A DNA stretch of 64,000 bases from Streptomyces carminius (lineage in GTDB: Bacteria > Actinomycetota > Actinomycetes > Streptomycetales > Streptomycetaceae): positions 188,501 through 252,500 of the forward strand of contig NZ_PGGW01000019.1 of assembly GCF_002794255.1 (NCBI RefSeq), written 5' to 3'. The notes below the pieces were generated by a model. It was not told the DNA's origin and made no database searches. It worked only from the letters and a program-made list of their open reading frames with translations. Of the stretch, positions 27,820 to 35,961 are shown in pieces; position 1 is the stretch's first letter, and each line of letters begins with the position of its first letter. The position numbers and the translations under genes were made by a program.

Positions 27820-28947
27820 GTGACGGCCTGGCAGGCGTACGGCGGGCGAGGCGCCACCGGTGTCTGGCTGGTGGGCGCGCGCGGCGCGGTGGCGGCCACC
27901 GCGATCGCGGGTGCGGCGGCGCTGAGCGCGGGCCTGGTACGTCCCACGGGGTGCGTCACCGCACGGCGCGAGTTCGCCTCCCTGGATCTTCCGCGCTTCG
28001 ACGATCTGGTCTTCGGCGGGCACGACATCGCCCGGACCGGTCTGCCGGAGCGGGCGGAACGGCTGGCCGGGGACGGCGTCATGCCGCCGGGCCTGCCCCG
28101 TCTGGTGCGCGAGGAGCTGCTGGCCGCCGAGAAGGAGATCCGGCCCGGGGTGACCGGGGAGGGCGGCCCGTTCGACCAGCGGGAGGCGGTCCGCGGGCTC
28201 ACCGACGACCTGGTGTCCTTCCGGCGCCGGTGGAGCCTGGAACACGTCGTCGTGCTCGATGTCTCCTCCGCCGCCCCGGCCGCGGCGCGGTATCCGGCGC
28301 ACCTCTCGCTGCCCGCGCTGCGGCGGGCGCTGGCGGCCGGGGAGAACGTCCTGCCGGACAGTTCGCTGTACGCCTGCGCCGCGCTGCGGGCGGACTGCTC
28401 CTACGTGGACCTCACCGCGTCGGCGGGCCTGCGGCTCCCGGCCCTGCGGGAGCTGGCCGCCGAGCGGGGACTGCCGTACGCGGGCAGCGCGGCCAGGACG
28501 GGCGAGACCCTGCTGCGGTCGGTGCTGGCCCCGATGTTCGCCCAGCGGGCGCTGTCCGTCCGGTCCTGGTCCGGCACCCGCCCGGACGACGGGGACGGTG
28601 CGGTCGGCGGCCCGCCGGACCGGGCAGATCAGGCGGGCCGGGCAGATCAGGCGGACCGGGCAGATCAGGCGGACCAGGTGCTCTTCGAGGGTTTCCTGGG
28701 CACCCAGATGACCCTGCGGCTGGCCTGGCAGGGCTGCGAACCCGCCCTGGTCGCCCCGCTGGTCCTCGATCTGGCCCGGCTCATGGCGCTGGCCGAACGG
28801 GCGGGTGTCCAGGGGCCGGTGCCCCAGCTGGCGTTCTTCTTCAGCGATCCCCTCCCCGGTGGCCCCTCCGCCGGGGAGGGGCCCGCACCGGCCGAGCAGT
28901 ACGCGACGCTGGTCGAGTGGGCCGCCGGGCTGCGCGTACCCGTCTGA
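27820..28947 (+). CDS. Degenerate myo-inositol-1-phosphate-synthase-like protein
   Basis: 375 aa. N-terminal GVWLVGARGAVAATAIAG is the NAD-binding turn and FDDLVFGGHDIARTGLPERA, SSLYACAALRADCSYV, TLLRSVLAPMFAQRALSVRSWSGT and FEGFLGTQM-LAWQGCEPALVAPLVLDLARL follow the order of the short actinomycete MIPS-like family. Where I expect a stretch of about 50-60 residues with GGGDG, a Lys/Ser motif and a DDVPALGDWK-like segment, this protein has only a (DRADQA)n repeat. The expected GKTG is ARTG. Catalysis therefore looks lost, or the function has changed. GTG 27820 is the best start by similarity; longer starts extend into the low-quality region. Confidence 0.65.
   Translation: MTAWQAYGGRGATGVWLVGARGAVAATAIAGAAALSAGLVRPTGCVTARREFASLDLPRFDDLVFGGHDIARTGLPERAERLAGDGVMPPGLPRLVREELLAAEKEIRPGVTGEGGPFDQREAVRGLTDDLVSFRRRWSLEHVVVLDVSSAAPAAARYPAHLSLPALRRALAAGENVLPDSSLYACAALRADCSYVDLTASAGLRLPALRELAAERGLPYAGSAARTGETLLRSVLAPMFAQRALSVRSWSGTRPDDGDGAVGGPPDRADQAGRADQADRADQADQVLFEGFLGTQMTLRLAWQGCEPALVAPLVLDLARLMALAERAGVQGPVPQLAFFFSDPLPGGPSAGEGPAPAEQYATLVEWAAGLRVPV
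28618..28677 (+). repeat. 18-bp tandem repeat (three copies plus a partial) inside the MIPS-like gene
   Basis: The unit GACCGGGCAGATCAGGCG (copy 2 has one change, GGC for GAC) repeats at 28618, 28636 and 28654, then GACCAG. It keeps the frame and encodes DRADQA repeats, at the place where family members carry conserved catalytic sequence. Confidence 0.95.
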
Positions 28948-29019
28948 GCCCGGCGGCACCGGTTACGCCGGTGGCGGACGGCGAGGCGCGCGCGGGGCGC
29001 CGCGCACAGACTCTCCGGC

Positions 29020-29737
29020 ATGGAGCTCACCGAGATCACCCGGGTGCTGCCCGGGCTGCACATGCTGGTCTTCACCGTCGGCCAGGCGTACCTGTGGCAC
29101 GAGCCCGGCTCGCTGACCCTGGTCGACACGGGCACCGCCGGTTCCGGGCCGGCCGTCCTCGACGCCGTACGGGAGCTGGGCCACGCGCCGGAGGAACTGG
29201 ACCGCGTGGTCCTGACCCACTTCCACGAGGACCACACCGGGGGCGCCGCCTGGCTCGCGGAGAGCACCGGGGCGACGGTCCTGGCGCACCGGCTGGAGGC
29301 TCCCGTGATCCGTGGCGAGGTGCCCGGTCCGCCGCCGGACCTGGCCGGCGCGCCCGGCTGGGAGCGCGAGTTGTTCGAGAACCTGCCCGCGCTGCCCCCG
29401 GCCCCGCCCTGCCGTGTCGACCGCGAGCTGGCGGACCGATGTGCTGGACTTCGGCGGCGGCGCCCGGGTGGTGGCCGTTCCCGGCCACACCGACGGCAGT
29501 CTCGCACTCCATCTGCCCGCGGGCGGTGGTGTGCTGTTCACCGGGGACACCGCCGCCAACGTCGCGGGCGACACCATGCCCGGGGTGTTCAACCTGGACC
29601 GTGCCCGCCTGTCGGCGTCGTTCCGCCGGCTGGCCGCCCTGGAGACGGAGACCGCCTGCTTCGGGCACGGGGATCCGATCCTCCGCGGTGCCGGGGCGGC
29701 CCTGCGGAGGGCGGCGGCCGGTCTTCCGGGGGCCTGA
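29020..29737 (+). pseudogene. Metallo-beta-lactamase-fold hydrolase interrupted by a frameshift
   Basis: The first frame (from ATG 29020) carries THFHEDHTGG, the HxHxDH zinc motif, to about residue 139 (LAD, 29436). The remaining motifs, VPGHTDGS, FTGDTAAN and GHGDPI, continue in the next frame from GAT at 29438 to a stop at 29737. Removing one C at 29437, or restoring two bases there, gives a normal protein of about 238 aa. Left alone, frame one runs to 29829 with low-quality sequence. Either a true frameshift mutation or a sequencing error. The start has only a weak CAGACT -10 seven nt upstream. Confidence 0.85.
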
Positions 29738-29751
29738 CACCGGTGCTCCTC

Positions 29752-29777
29752 CGGGCGTCCGGAGCCCCGGACACCCG
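29752..29777. terminator. Bidirectional hairpin between MBL gene and hisF
   Basis: An 11-bp stem with one G-U type pair (29752-29762 / 29767-29777) and a 4-nt loop lies between convergent genes. Confidence 0.5.
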
Positions 29778-29788
29778 GGCGAGCCGCC

Positions 29789-30568
29789 TCAGCGCACCGG
29801 GTGACCGGCCTCCCGCAGGGTGTCCTTGACCTGGCCGATGCGCAGGTCGCCGAAGTGGAAGACGCTCGCGGCGAGCACCGCGTCCGCGCCGGCCGACACC
29901 GCCGGAGGAAAGTCGGCCAGCCGTCCGGCGCCGCCGGAGGCGATCACCGGGATGGTGACGTGCTCGCGGACCGCGCCGATCATGGCCATGTCGTAGCCGT
30001 CCCTGGTGCCGTCGGCGTCCATGGAGTTGAGCAAGATCTCCCCGGCGCCCAGCCCGGCCGCCCGGTGCGCCCACTCCACCGCGTCGATGCCCGTACCGCG
30101 CCGGCCGCCGTGGGTGGTGACCTCGAAGCCGGAGGGCGTCACCGTGCCCTCGGGGCAGCGGCGGGCGTCGACCGACAGCACCAGCACCTGGCTGCCGAAG
30201 CGCTCGGCGATCTCCCGGATCAGCTCCGGGCGGGCGATGGCGGCGGTGTTGACGCCCACCTTGTCCGCGCCGGCCCGCAGCAGCCGGTCCACGTCCTCGG
30301 TGCTGCGCACGCCGCCGCCCACCGTCAGCGGGATGAAGACCTGCTCGGCGGTGCGGCGCACCACGTCGTAGGTGGTCTCGCGGTCCCCGGAGGAGGCGGT
30401 GATGTCGAGGAAGGTCAGCTCGTCGGCGCCCTCGGCGTCGTACACCTTCGCCATCTCGACCGGGTCGCCCGCGTCGCGCAGGTTCTGGAAGTTGACCCCC
30501 TTGACGACCCGGCCGCCGTCCACGTCCAGGCAGGGGATGACTCGTACGGCCAGGGACACCTCAGTCAC
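29789..30568 (-). CDS. hisF: Imidazole glycerol phosphate synthase cyclase subunit
   Basis: 259 aa TIM barrel. With HisH it converts PRFAR and glutamine-derived ammonia to IGP and AICAR. Catalytic D15 lies in [41 protein letters not shown] and IASGGAG are the phosphate-binding turns. GTG at 30568 overlaps the end of ridA by 8 nt. Last gene of the his operon. Confidence 0.98.
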   Translation of the reverse strand: MTEVSLAVRVIPCLDVDGGRVVKGVNFQNLRDAGDPVEMAKVYDAEGADELTFLDITASSGDRETTYDVVRRTAEQVFIPLTVGGGVRSTEDVDRLLRAGADKVGVNTAAIARPELIREIAERFGSQVLVLSVDARRCPEGTVTPSGFEVTTHGGRRGTGIDAVEWAHRAAGLGAGEILLNSMDADGTRDGYDMAMIGAVREHVTIPVIASGGAGRLADFPPAVSAGADAVLAASVFHFGDLRIGQVKDTLREAGHPVR

Positions 30569-31019
30569 TCTCCTTCACCGGGTCCGCCGGGTTCACCGGG
30601 TCCGCCGGACCCACCGGCCGGAACGCCTCGATCTCCACCTCGACCAGTACCCGCGAGTCGACGAAGCCGGAGACCACCACGAGCGTCGCGACGGGGCGGA
30701 CGGAACCGAAGATCTCCCGGTGGGCGCGGCCCACGTCCTCCACGTCGCGCGCGTGGGTTATGTACATACGGGTGCGGACGACGGAGTCGGCGCCCAGCCC
30801 GAACCGCTCCAGTGCGGCCAGGGCGTTGCTGAACGCCGTCCTCGTCTGGAGGTACGGGTCGCCCTCGCCGTGCACCACGCCGCCGGCCACGGGCCGCGTG
30901 CCCGCGACGAGGACCCGGTCACCGGCCGCGACGGCCCGCGCGGAGCCGATCTCGTCCTCCCAGGGGCTGTCGGAGCGGACGCGCTCCACCGGTGCGGGCT
31001 CTCTCGCCGGGCCCGTCAT
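30561..31019 (-). CDS. RidA/YjgF-family enamine/imine deaminase
   Basis: 152 aa. The RidA core is seen in [32 protein letters not shown], the substrate-binding arginine in [11 protein letters not shown] and the C-terminal VEVEIEAF. Family members hydrolyse reactive enamines and imines released by PLP enzymes such as threonine dehydratase. A 20-residue N-terminal and a Pro/Asp C-terminal extension are present. Its ATG overlaps the priA stop (ATGA) and its 3' end overlaps hisF, so it is fully embedded in the his operon, a placement seen in other Streptomyces; a link to imidazole or PRPP chemistry is unproven. Confidence 0.85.
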   Translation of the reverse strand: MTGPAREPAPVERVRSDSPWEDEIGSARAVAAGDRVLVAGTRPVAGGVVHGEGDPYLQTRTAFSNALAALERFGLGADSVVRTRMYITHARDVEDVGRAHREIFGSVRPVATLVVVSGFVDSRVLVEVEIEAFRPVGPADPVNPADPVKESD

Positions 31020-31747
31020 CGGGAGACCACCTCCAGTGCCTCCTCCAGCGTGAACGCCCCGGCGTACAGGGCCTTGCCCACGATGGCCCCCTCGACCCCC
31101 CGCGGTACCAGGGAGGCGATCGCTCCGAGGTCGTCGAGGGAGGAGACGCCGCCGGAGGCGACGACCGGGCGGTCGGTGGCGGCGCAGACGTTCTCCAGCA
31201 GTTCCAGGTTGGGCCCCTGGAGGGTGCCGTCCTTGGCGATGTCGGTGACGACGTAGCGGGCGCAGCCCTCGGCGTCGAGCCTCTCCAGTGTCTCGTAGAG
31301 GTCGCCGCCGTCCCTGGTCCAGCCGCGGCCGCGCAGGGTGGTGCCGCGCACGTCCAGCCCGACGGCGATCTTCTCGCCGTGCTCGGCGATCACCTTGGCG
31401 ACCCACTCGGGGCTCTCCAGGGCGGCGGTGCCCAGGTTCACCCGGGTGCAGCCGGTGGCCAGCGCGGCGGCCAGCGAGTCGTCGTCACGGATGCCGCCGG
31501 AGAGCTCGACCCTGAGGTCCATGGCACGGACGACCTCGGCGATCCGCTCGCGGTTGTCCCCGGTGCCGAAGGCCGCGTCGAGGTCCACCAGGTGCAGCCA
31601 CTCGGCGCCGGCCCGCTGCCAGGCCAGGGCGGCGGCCAGCGGATCTCCGTAGGAGGTCTCGGTGCCGGACTCGCCGTGGACGAGCCGGACGGCCTGTCCG
31701 GCCCGGACGTCGACGGCGGGGAGGAGTTCGAGACGGTGGGTACTCAT
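31016..31747 (-). CDS. priA: PriA, bifunctional HisA/TrpF isomerase
   Basis: 243 aa TIM barrel. [14 protein letters not shown] holds catalytic D13; [45 protein letters not shown] and VASGGVS follow. In Streptomyces and Mycobacterium this protein isomerises both ProFAR (histidine) and PRA (tryptophan). No trpF occurs among the trp genes here, in line with the dual role. ATG 31747 follows the hisH stop by 113 bp. Confidence 0.92.
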   Translation of the reverse strand: MSTHRLELLPAVDVRAGQAVRLVHGESGTETSYGDPLAAALAWQRAGAEWLHLVDLDAAFGTGDNRERIAEVVRAMDLRVELSGGIRDDDSLAAALATGCTRVNLGTAALESPEWVAKVIAEHGEKIAVGLDVRGTTLRGRGWTRDGGDLYETLERLDAEGCARYVVTDIAKDGTLQGPNLELLENVCAATDRPVVASGGVSSLDDLGAIASLVPRGVEGAIVGKALYAGAFTLEEALEVVSR

Positions 31748-31860
31748 CAGGGGTGGTCCTCGGTCCTGGGGTCGGTCTGCTGGAGCGGTCCGCGTGAGCG
31801 GCCGGGGCCGCCGGCTCCTGCCGGGGGCGCTGTCGGGGGGCTGTCGGTGCCTGCCGGAGG

Positions 31861-32508
31861 CTAGAGGGTGTCGATCCAGTTGGCCAGCAGCCGCGCGCCC
31901 GCGTCGCCGGACTTCTCGGGGTGGAACTGGGTGGCCCACAGCGGGCCGTTCTCCACGGCGGCGACGAAGCGCTCCCCGTGGGTGGCCCAGGTGACCTTCG
32001 GGGCGGGCATGGCCGGGTTGGTGACCGTCAGCTCCCACTCGCGCACGGCGTAGGAGTGCACGAAGTAGTAGCGGGCGTCGGCGGGCAGGCCCGCGAAGAG
32101 CTCCGAGTCCGCGGGGGCCTCGACGGTGTTCCAGCCCATGTGCGGCACGACGTCCGCCTTGAGCGGACCGACCGTGCCGGGCCACTCGGCCAGGCCCTCG
32201 GCCTCCACCCCGTGCTCGATGCCCCGGCCGAAGAGAATCTGCATGCCGACGCAGATGCCCAGCACCGGGCGTCCGCCGGCCAGCCGGCGATCCACCACCC
32301 AGTCACCGCGGGCCCGGCGGAGCCCGGCCATGCAGGCCGCGAACGCGCCGACACCGGGGACGAGCAGCCCGTCGGCGTTCATCGCGGCGTCGTAGTCGCG
32401 GGTGACCTCCACCTCCGCGCCGGCCCGCGCCAGGGCGCGCTCGGCCGAGCGGATGTTGCCGAAGCCGTAGTCGAAGACGACGACCCGTTTGTTCCTCTCC
32501 GCCATCAT
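31861..32508 (-). CDS. hisH: Imidazole glycerol phosphate synthase glutaminase subunit
   Basis: 215 aa class I amidotransferase. Nucleophile C86 in [11 protein letters not shown]; His/Glu in [10 protein letters not shown]; oxyanion region [10 protein letters not shown]. Supplies ammonia to HisF. ATG at 32508 or 32505 (a double ATG), with GGGAG 4-7 nt upstream; the first overlaps the stop of the 34-aa ORF. Confidence 0.97.
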   Translation of the reverse strand: MMAERNKRVVVFDYGFGNIRSAERALARAGAEVEVTRDYDAAMNADGLLVPGVGAFAACMAGLRRARGDWVVDRRLAGGRPVLGICVGMQILFGRGIEHGVEAEGLAEWPGTVGPLKADVVPHMGWNTVEAPADSELFAGLPADARYYFVHSYAVREWELTVTNPAMPAPKVTWATHGERFVAAVENGPLWATQFHPEKSGDAGARLLANWIDTL

Positions 32509-32609
32509 CGCGCTCCCGCCACGTTCACGACCGCCGCCACCAGGACCACGGCGGCGACGATGCCCAGCAGAACGGTCACCCCGGTGGGGGGCTTCTGCCT
32601 CCGTGTCAC
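32505..32609 (-). CDS. 34-residue membrane miniprotein in the his operon
   Basis: GTG at 32609 overlaps the stop of the preceding 54-aa ORF (GTGA), and its TGA overlaps the ATG of hisH (ATGA). The product is a basic start [10 protein letters not shown] followed by one hydrophobic helix ([18 protein letters not shown]) and a short tail. The clean stop-start chain on both sides argues for real translation. Too short to be annotated by most pipelines. Function unknown; it may mainly keep ribosomes coupled between hisB and hisH. Confidence 0.6.
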   Translation of the reverse strand: MTRRQKPPTGVTVLLGIVAAVVLVAAVVNVAGAR

Positions 32610-32770
32610 GACCACACCTCCAGACGCAGGACTCCGGCGAGCAGGGACAGGGCCGCTCCGATGCCGAGCAGGGCGACGACCCCCCTGGGCATCTGCTGTT
32701 TCCAGAAGGAGACGGCACCGCCGAGCAGGAAGAGCCCCACGAAGATCAGCAGGGTGGAGAGGCCGTTCAC
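32606..32770 (-). CDS. 54-residue two-helix membrane miniprotein in the his operon
   Basis: GTG at 32770 overlaps the hisB stop (GTGA). The product [18 protein letters not shown]... has two hydrophobic helices (about 3-18 and 28-48) joined by a [10 protein letters not shown] loop. It is followed, again with a 4-base overlap, by the 34-aa ORF. No family recognised; membrane location inferred from hydropathy only. Confidence 0.7.
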   Translation of the reverse strand: MNGLSTLLIFVGLFLLGGAVSFWKQQMPRGVVALLGIGAALSLLAGVLRLEVWS

Positions 32771-33357
32771 AGCGCGCCCTTGGTGGAGGGGATCTCCTTC
32801 TGGCGCGGGTCGGGCTCGCTCGCGTAGCGCAGCGCCCGGGCGAGCGCCTTGAACTGGCACTCCACGATGTGGTGCGCGTTGCGCCCGTAGGGGACGTGGA
32901 CGTGCAGGGCGATCTGGGCCTGGGCCACGAACGACTCCAGGATGTGCCGGGTCATCGTGGTGTCGTAGGAGCCGATCATCGGCGCCATGTTCTCCGGCTC
33001 GGAGTGCACCAGGTAGGGGCGCCCCGACAGGTCCACGGTCACCTGGGCGAGGGACTCGTCCAGCGGTACCGAGGCGTTGGCGAAGCGGACGATGCCGCGC
33101 TTGTCGCCGAGGGCCTGCCGGAAGGCGGCGCCCAGGGCCAGCGCGCTGTCCTCGATGGTGTGGTGGCTGTCGATGTGCAGGTCGCCCTCGGTCTTGACCG
33201 TGAGGTCGAACAGCCCGTGGCGGCCGAGCTGGTCGAGCATGTGGTCGTAGAAGCCGACCCCGGTCGACACGTCGACCTTTCCGGTGCCGTCGAGGCCGAT
33301 CTCGACGAGGACGGAGGTTTCCTTGGTGGTGCGCTCGACGCGTCCCACACGGCTCAT
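32767..33357 (-). CDS. hisB: Imidazoleglycerol-phosphate dehydratase
   Basis: 196 aa, dehydratase domain only, not fused to the phosphatase. Manganese ligands appear in [29 protein letters not shown] and [15 protein letters not shown] overlaps the hisC stop (ATGA). Confidence 0.98.
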   Translation of the reverse strand: MSRVGRVERTTKETSVLVEIGLDGTGKVDVSTGVGFYDHMLDQLGRHGLFDLTVKTEGDLHIDSHHTIEDSALALGAAFRQALGDKRGIVRFANASVPLDESLAQVTVDLSGRPYLVHSEPENMAPMIGSYDTTMTRHILESFVAQAQIALHVHVPYGRNAHHIVECQFKALARALRYASEPDPRQKEIPSTKGAL

Positions 33358-34469
33358 CGGTTGCTCTCCTTCAGTACTGCGCGCACCGCGTCGAGGAACG
33401 CGTCGTTCTCGGCCGGGGTGCCCGCGGTGACCCGCAGCCGGCCCGGTACCCCGTTGTCCCGGACCAGGACGCCCCGCTCCAGCAGGGCCTGCCAGACGGC
33501 GTGGGCGCCGCCGGGGCCGTCGAACCGACCGAACTGCACGAAGTTGGCGTCGGAGTCGGTGACCTCGCAGCCCATCGCGCGCAGCTCGGTCACCAGCCGG
33601 TCCCGTTCGGCCTTCAGCTGCTCCACGTAACCGAGCAGGGTGCCGGTGTGTTCCAGGGCGGCCAGGGCGGTGGCCTGGGTGACGGCGGACAGGTGGTACG
33701 GCAGGCGCACCAGCTGGACGGCGTCGACGACGGCCGGGGCGGCGGCGAGGTAGCCCAGCCGCAGTCCGGCGGCGCCGAACGCCTTGGACATGGTGCGCGA
33801 GACCACCAGGTTCGGACGGCCGTCGAGCAGCGGCAGCAGCGAGGGCCGGTGGCTGAACTCGCCGTACGCCTCGTCGACGACCACCAGCGAGGGCCGGGCC
33901 GCCTGCGCCGCCTCGTACAGGGCCAGCACGGTGTCGGCCCCGACGGCCGTGCCGGTGGGGTTGTTGGGCGAGCAGACGAAGACCACGTGCGGCCGGCGCT
34001 CGGCGATGACCGCCCGCGCCGCCGCCACGTCGATGCGGAAGTCCGCCTCGCGCGGCCCGGAGAGCCAGCCGGTGCCGGTGCCCCGGGCGATCAGGGCGTG
34101 CATCGAGTACGAGGGCTCGAAGCCGAGCGCGGTGCGGCCCGGGCCGCCGAAGGCCTGGAGGAGCTGCTGGAGGACCTCGTTGGAGCCGTTGGCGGCCCAG
34201 ACGTTCTCCGCCGCCACCCCGTACCCGGCGGTGCGGGTGAGATAGCGGGCCAGTTCGGTGCGGAGCTCCACCGCGTCCCGGTCGGGGTAGCGGTTGAGGT
34301 GCCGGGCTGCCTCGGTGACGCGCTCGGCGATGCGGGCCACCAGCGCCTCGGGCAGCGGGTGGGGGTTCTCGTTGGTGTTCAGCCGTACGGGCACGTCCAG
34401 CTGGGGCGCCCCGTAGGGGGACTTGCCGCGCAGTTCGTCCCGGATGGGCAGGTCGTCGATGCCGGTCAC
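33354..34469 (-). CDS. hisC: Histidinol-phosphate aminotransferase
   Basis: 371 aa fold-type I PLP enzyme. LNTNENPHP start, [29 protein letters not shown] and the PLP lysine in [17 protein letters not shown], plus [11 protein letters not shown] at the end. GTG at 34469 overlaps the hisD stop (GTGA). Confidence 0.98.
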   Translation of the reverse strand: MTGIDDLPIRDELRGKSPYGAPQLDVPVRLNTNENPHPLPEALVARIAERVTEAARHLNRYPDRDAVELRTELARYLTRTAGYGVAAENVWAANGSNEVLQQLLQAFGGPGRTALGFEPSYSMHALIARGTGTGWLSGPREADFRIDVAAARAVIAERRPHVVFVCSPNNPTGTAVGADTVLALYEAAQAARPSLVVVDEAYGEFSHRPSLLPLLDGRPNLVVSRTMSKAFGAAGLRLGYLAAAPAVVDAVQLVRLPYHLSAVTQATALAALEHTGTLLGYVEQLKAERDRLVTELRAMGCEVTDSDANFVQFGRFDGPGGAHAVWQALLERGVLVRDNGVPGRLRVTAGTPAENDAFLDAVRAVLKESNR

Positions 34470-35803
34470 TTCCCCTGGGGCACCTTCCAGTCGAACCGGG
34501 CCTTCAGGGCCGCCCCGTGCGCGGGCAGGTCCTCGGCCTCCGCCAGGACGACCACGTGGCGGGCCACGTCGGCCAGCGCGTCGCGGGTGTAGTCCACGAC
34601 GTGGATGCCGCGCAGGAAGGACTGCACGGACAGCCCGGAGGAGTGGCAGGCGCAGCCCCCGGTGGGCAGCACGTGGTTGGAACCGGCGCAGTAGTCGCCG
34701 AGGGAGACCGGGGCCCAGGGGCCGACGAAGACCGCGCCCGCGTTGCGGACCCGGGCGGCGACCTCGGCGGCGTCCTCGGTCTGGATCTCCAGGTGCTCGG
34801 CGGCGTAGGCGTCCACCACGGCCAGGCCCTGGTCCAGGTCGTCCACCAGGATGGTGCCGGACTGCCGCCCGGCCAGCGCCTCGGCGATGCGCTCGGCGTG
34901 CTTGGTGGCGGCCACCTGGGAGGCCAGCTCGGAGTCGACGGCGTCGGCCAGCGCCTCGGAGGGGGTGACCAGGACGGCGGCGGCCAGGGTGTCGTGCTCG
35001 GCCTGGCTGATCAGGTCGGCGGCGACGTGGCGGGGGTCGGCGGTGTCGTCGGCGAGGATCGCGATCTCGGTCGGACCGGCCTCGGAGTCGATGCCGATGC
35101 GGCCCTTGAGCAGGCGCTTGGCGGCGGCGACCCAGATGTTGCCGGGGCCGGTGACCAGCTGTGCGGGAGCGCACTCCTCGGTGCCGTAGGCGAACATGGC
35201 GATCGCCTGGGCGCCGCCGGCGGCGTACACCTCCTCGACGCCCAGCAGGGCGCAGGCGGCCAGGATCGTGGGGTGCGGCAGCCCCCCGAACTCCTTCTGC
35301 GGGGGCGAGGCGACGGCCAGCGAACCGACCTCGGCCTCCTGCGCGGGCACGACGTTCATCACCACGGACGAGGGGTAGACGGCCTGCCCGCCGGGCACGT
35401 ACAGACCCACCCGCTCGACCGGCACCCACCGCTCGGTCACGGTGCCGCCGGGGACGACGCGGACGGTGGAGTCGGTGCGCCGCTGGCCGCGGTGGACGGT
35501 CCGGGCGCGGCGGATCGACTCCTGAAGCGCCTCGCGCACCGCCGGGTCCAGCTCTCCCAGGGCCTTCCCGATCGCCTCGGCCGGGACCCGTACGCGCTCC
35601 AGGCGCACGCCGTCGAAGCGCTCGTTGTACTCGATCACCGCCGCCGTGCCGCGATGGTGCACGGCCTCGCAGATCGGCCGCACCTTCTCCAGGGCGGCCT
35701 CGACGTCGAGTTCGGCTCGGGGCAGCAGCCCCCGGTCGACCCCGTCCGCGGCGAGGTCGCGTCCGCGCAGGTCGAGTCGGGTCAGGGATACGGATCGAAG
35801 CAC
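34466..35803 (-). CDS. hisD: Histidinol dehydrogenase
   Basis: 445 aa zinc enzyme for the last two oxidations to histidine. [45 protein letters not shown] and the zinc/substrate site SNHVLPTGG are intact. First gene of the operon. GTG 35803 has no Shine-Dalgarno sequence; a GACACT hexamer ends 7 nt upstream, compatible with a leaderless start. Confidence 0.97.
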   Translation of the reverse strand: MLRSVSLTRLDLRGRDLAADGVDRGLLPRAELDVEAALEKVRPICEAVHHRGTAAVIEYNERFDGVRLERVRVPAEAIGKALGELDPAVREALQESIRRARTVHRGQRRTDSTVRVVPGGTVTERWVPVERVGLYVPGGQAVYPSSVVMNVVPAQEAEVGSLAVASPPQKEFGGLPHPTILAACALLGVEEVYAAGGAQAIAMFAYGTEECAPAQLVTGPGNIWVAAAKRLLKGRIGIDSEAGPTEIAILADDTADPRHVAADLISQAEHDTLAAAVLVTPSEALADAVDSELASQVAATKHAERIAEALAGRQSGTILVDDLDQGLAVVDAYAAEHLEIQTEDAAEVAARVRNAGAVFVGPWAPVSLGDYCAGSNHVLPTGGCACHSSGLSVQSFLRGIHVVDYTRDALADVARHVVVLAEAEDLPAHGAALKARFDWKVPQGK

Positions 35804-35842
35804 GTGTCCCAGTGTCTCAGACCGGATCAGGTGCCCGGCCCG

Positions 35843-35863
35843 CCGTATCAGTGCGTGATACGG
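35843..35863. promoter_or_regulatory. Perfect 8-bp inverted repeat in the hisD divergent promoter region
   Basis: CCGTATCA and TGATACGG are separated by 5 nt, 40 bp upstream of hisD and about 100 bp before the divergent gene at 35962. Two more short palindromes follow, GTCAG-n2-CTGAC (35886-35897) and GTCAC-n3-GTGAC (35914-35926), with a TAGCGT -10 candidate at 35901 for the plus-strand gene. Arm size and spacing suit a dimeric repressor. Confidence 0.4.
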
Positions 35864-35961
35864 ACGAGCCGGGAGGGGGAATCCTGTCAGTGCTGACCGG
35901 TAGCGTCCAAGCAGTCACCCAGTGACGCAGGTGGCCGGGGGGAGACGAGGGGAGAGCGGTT

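Noticed and set aside
29430..29440. Programmed frameshift in the metallo-beta-lactamase gene
   Set aside because: No slippery heptamer or downstream stem-loop at the junction; mutation or sequence error is simpler.
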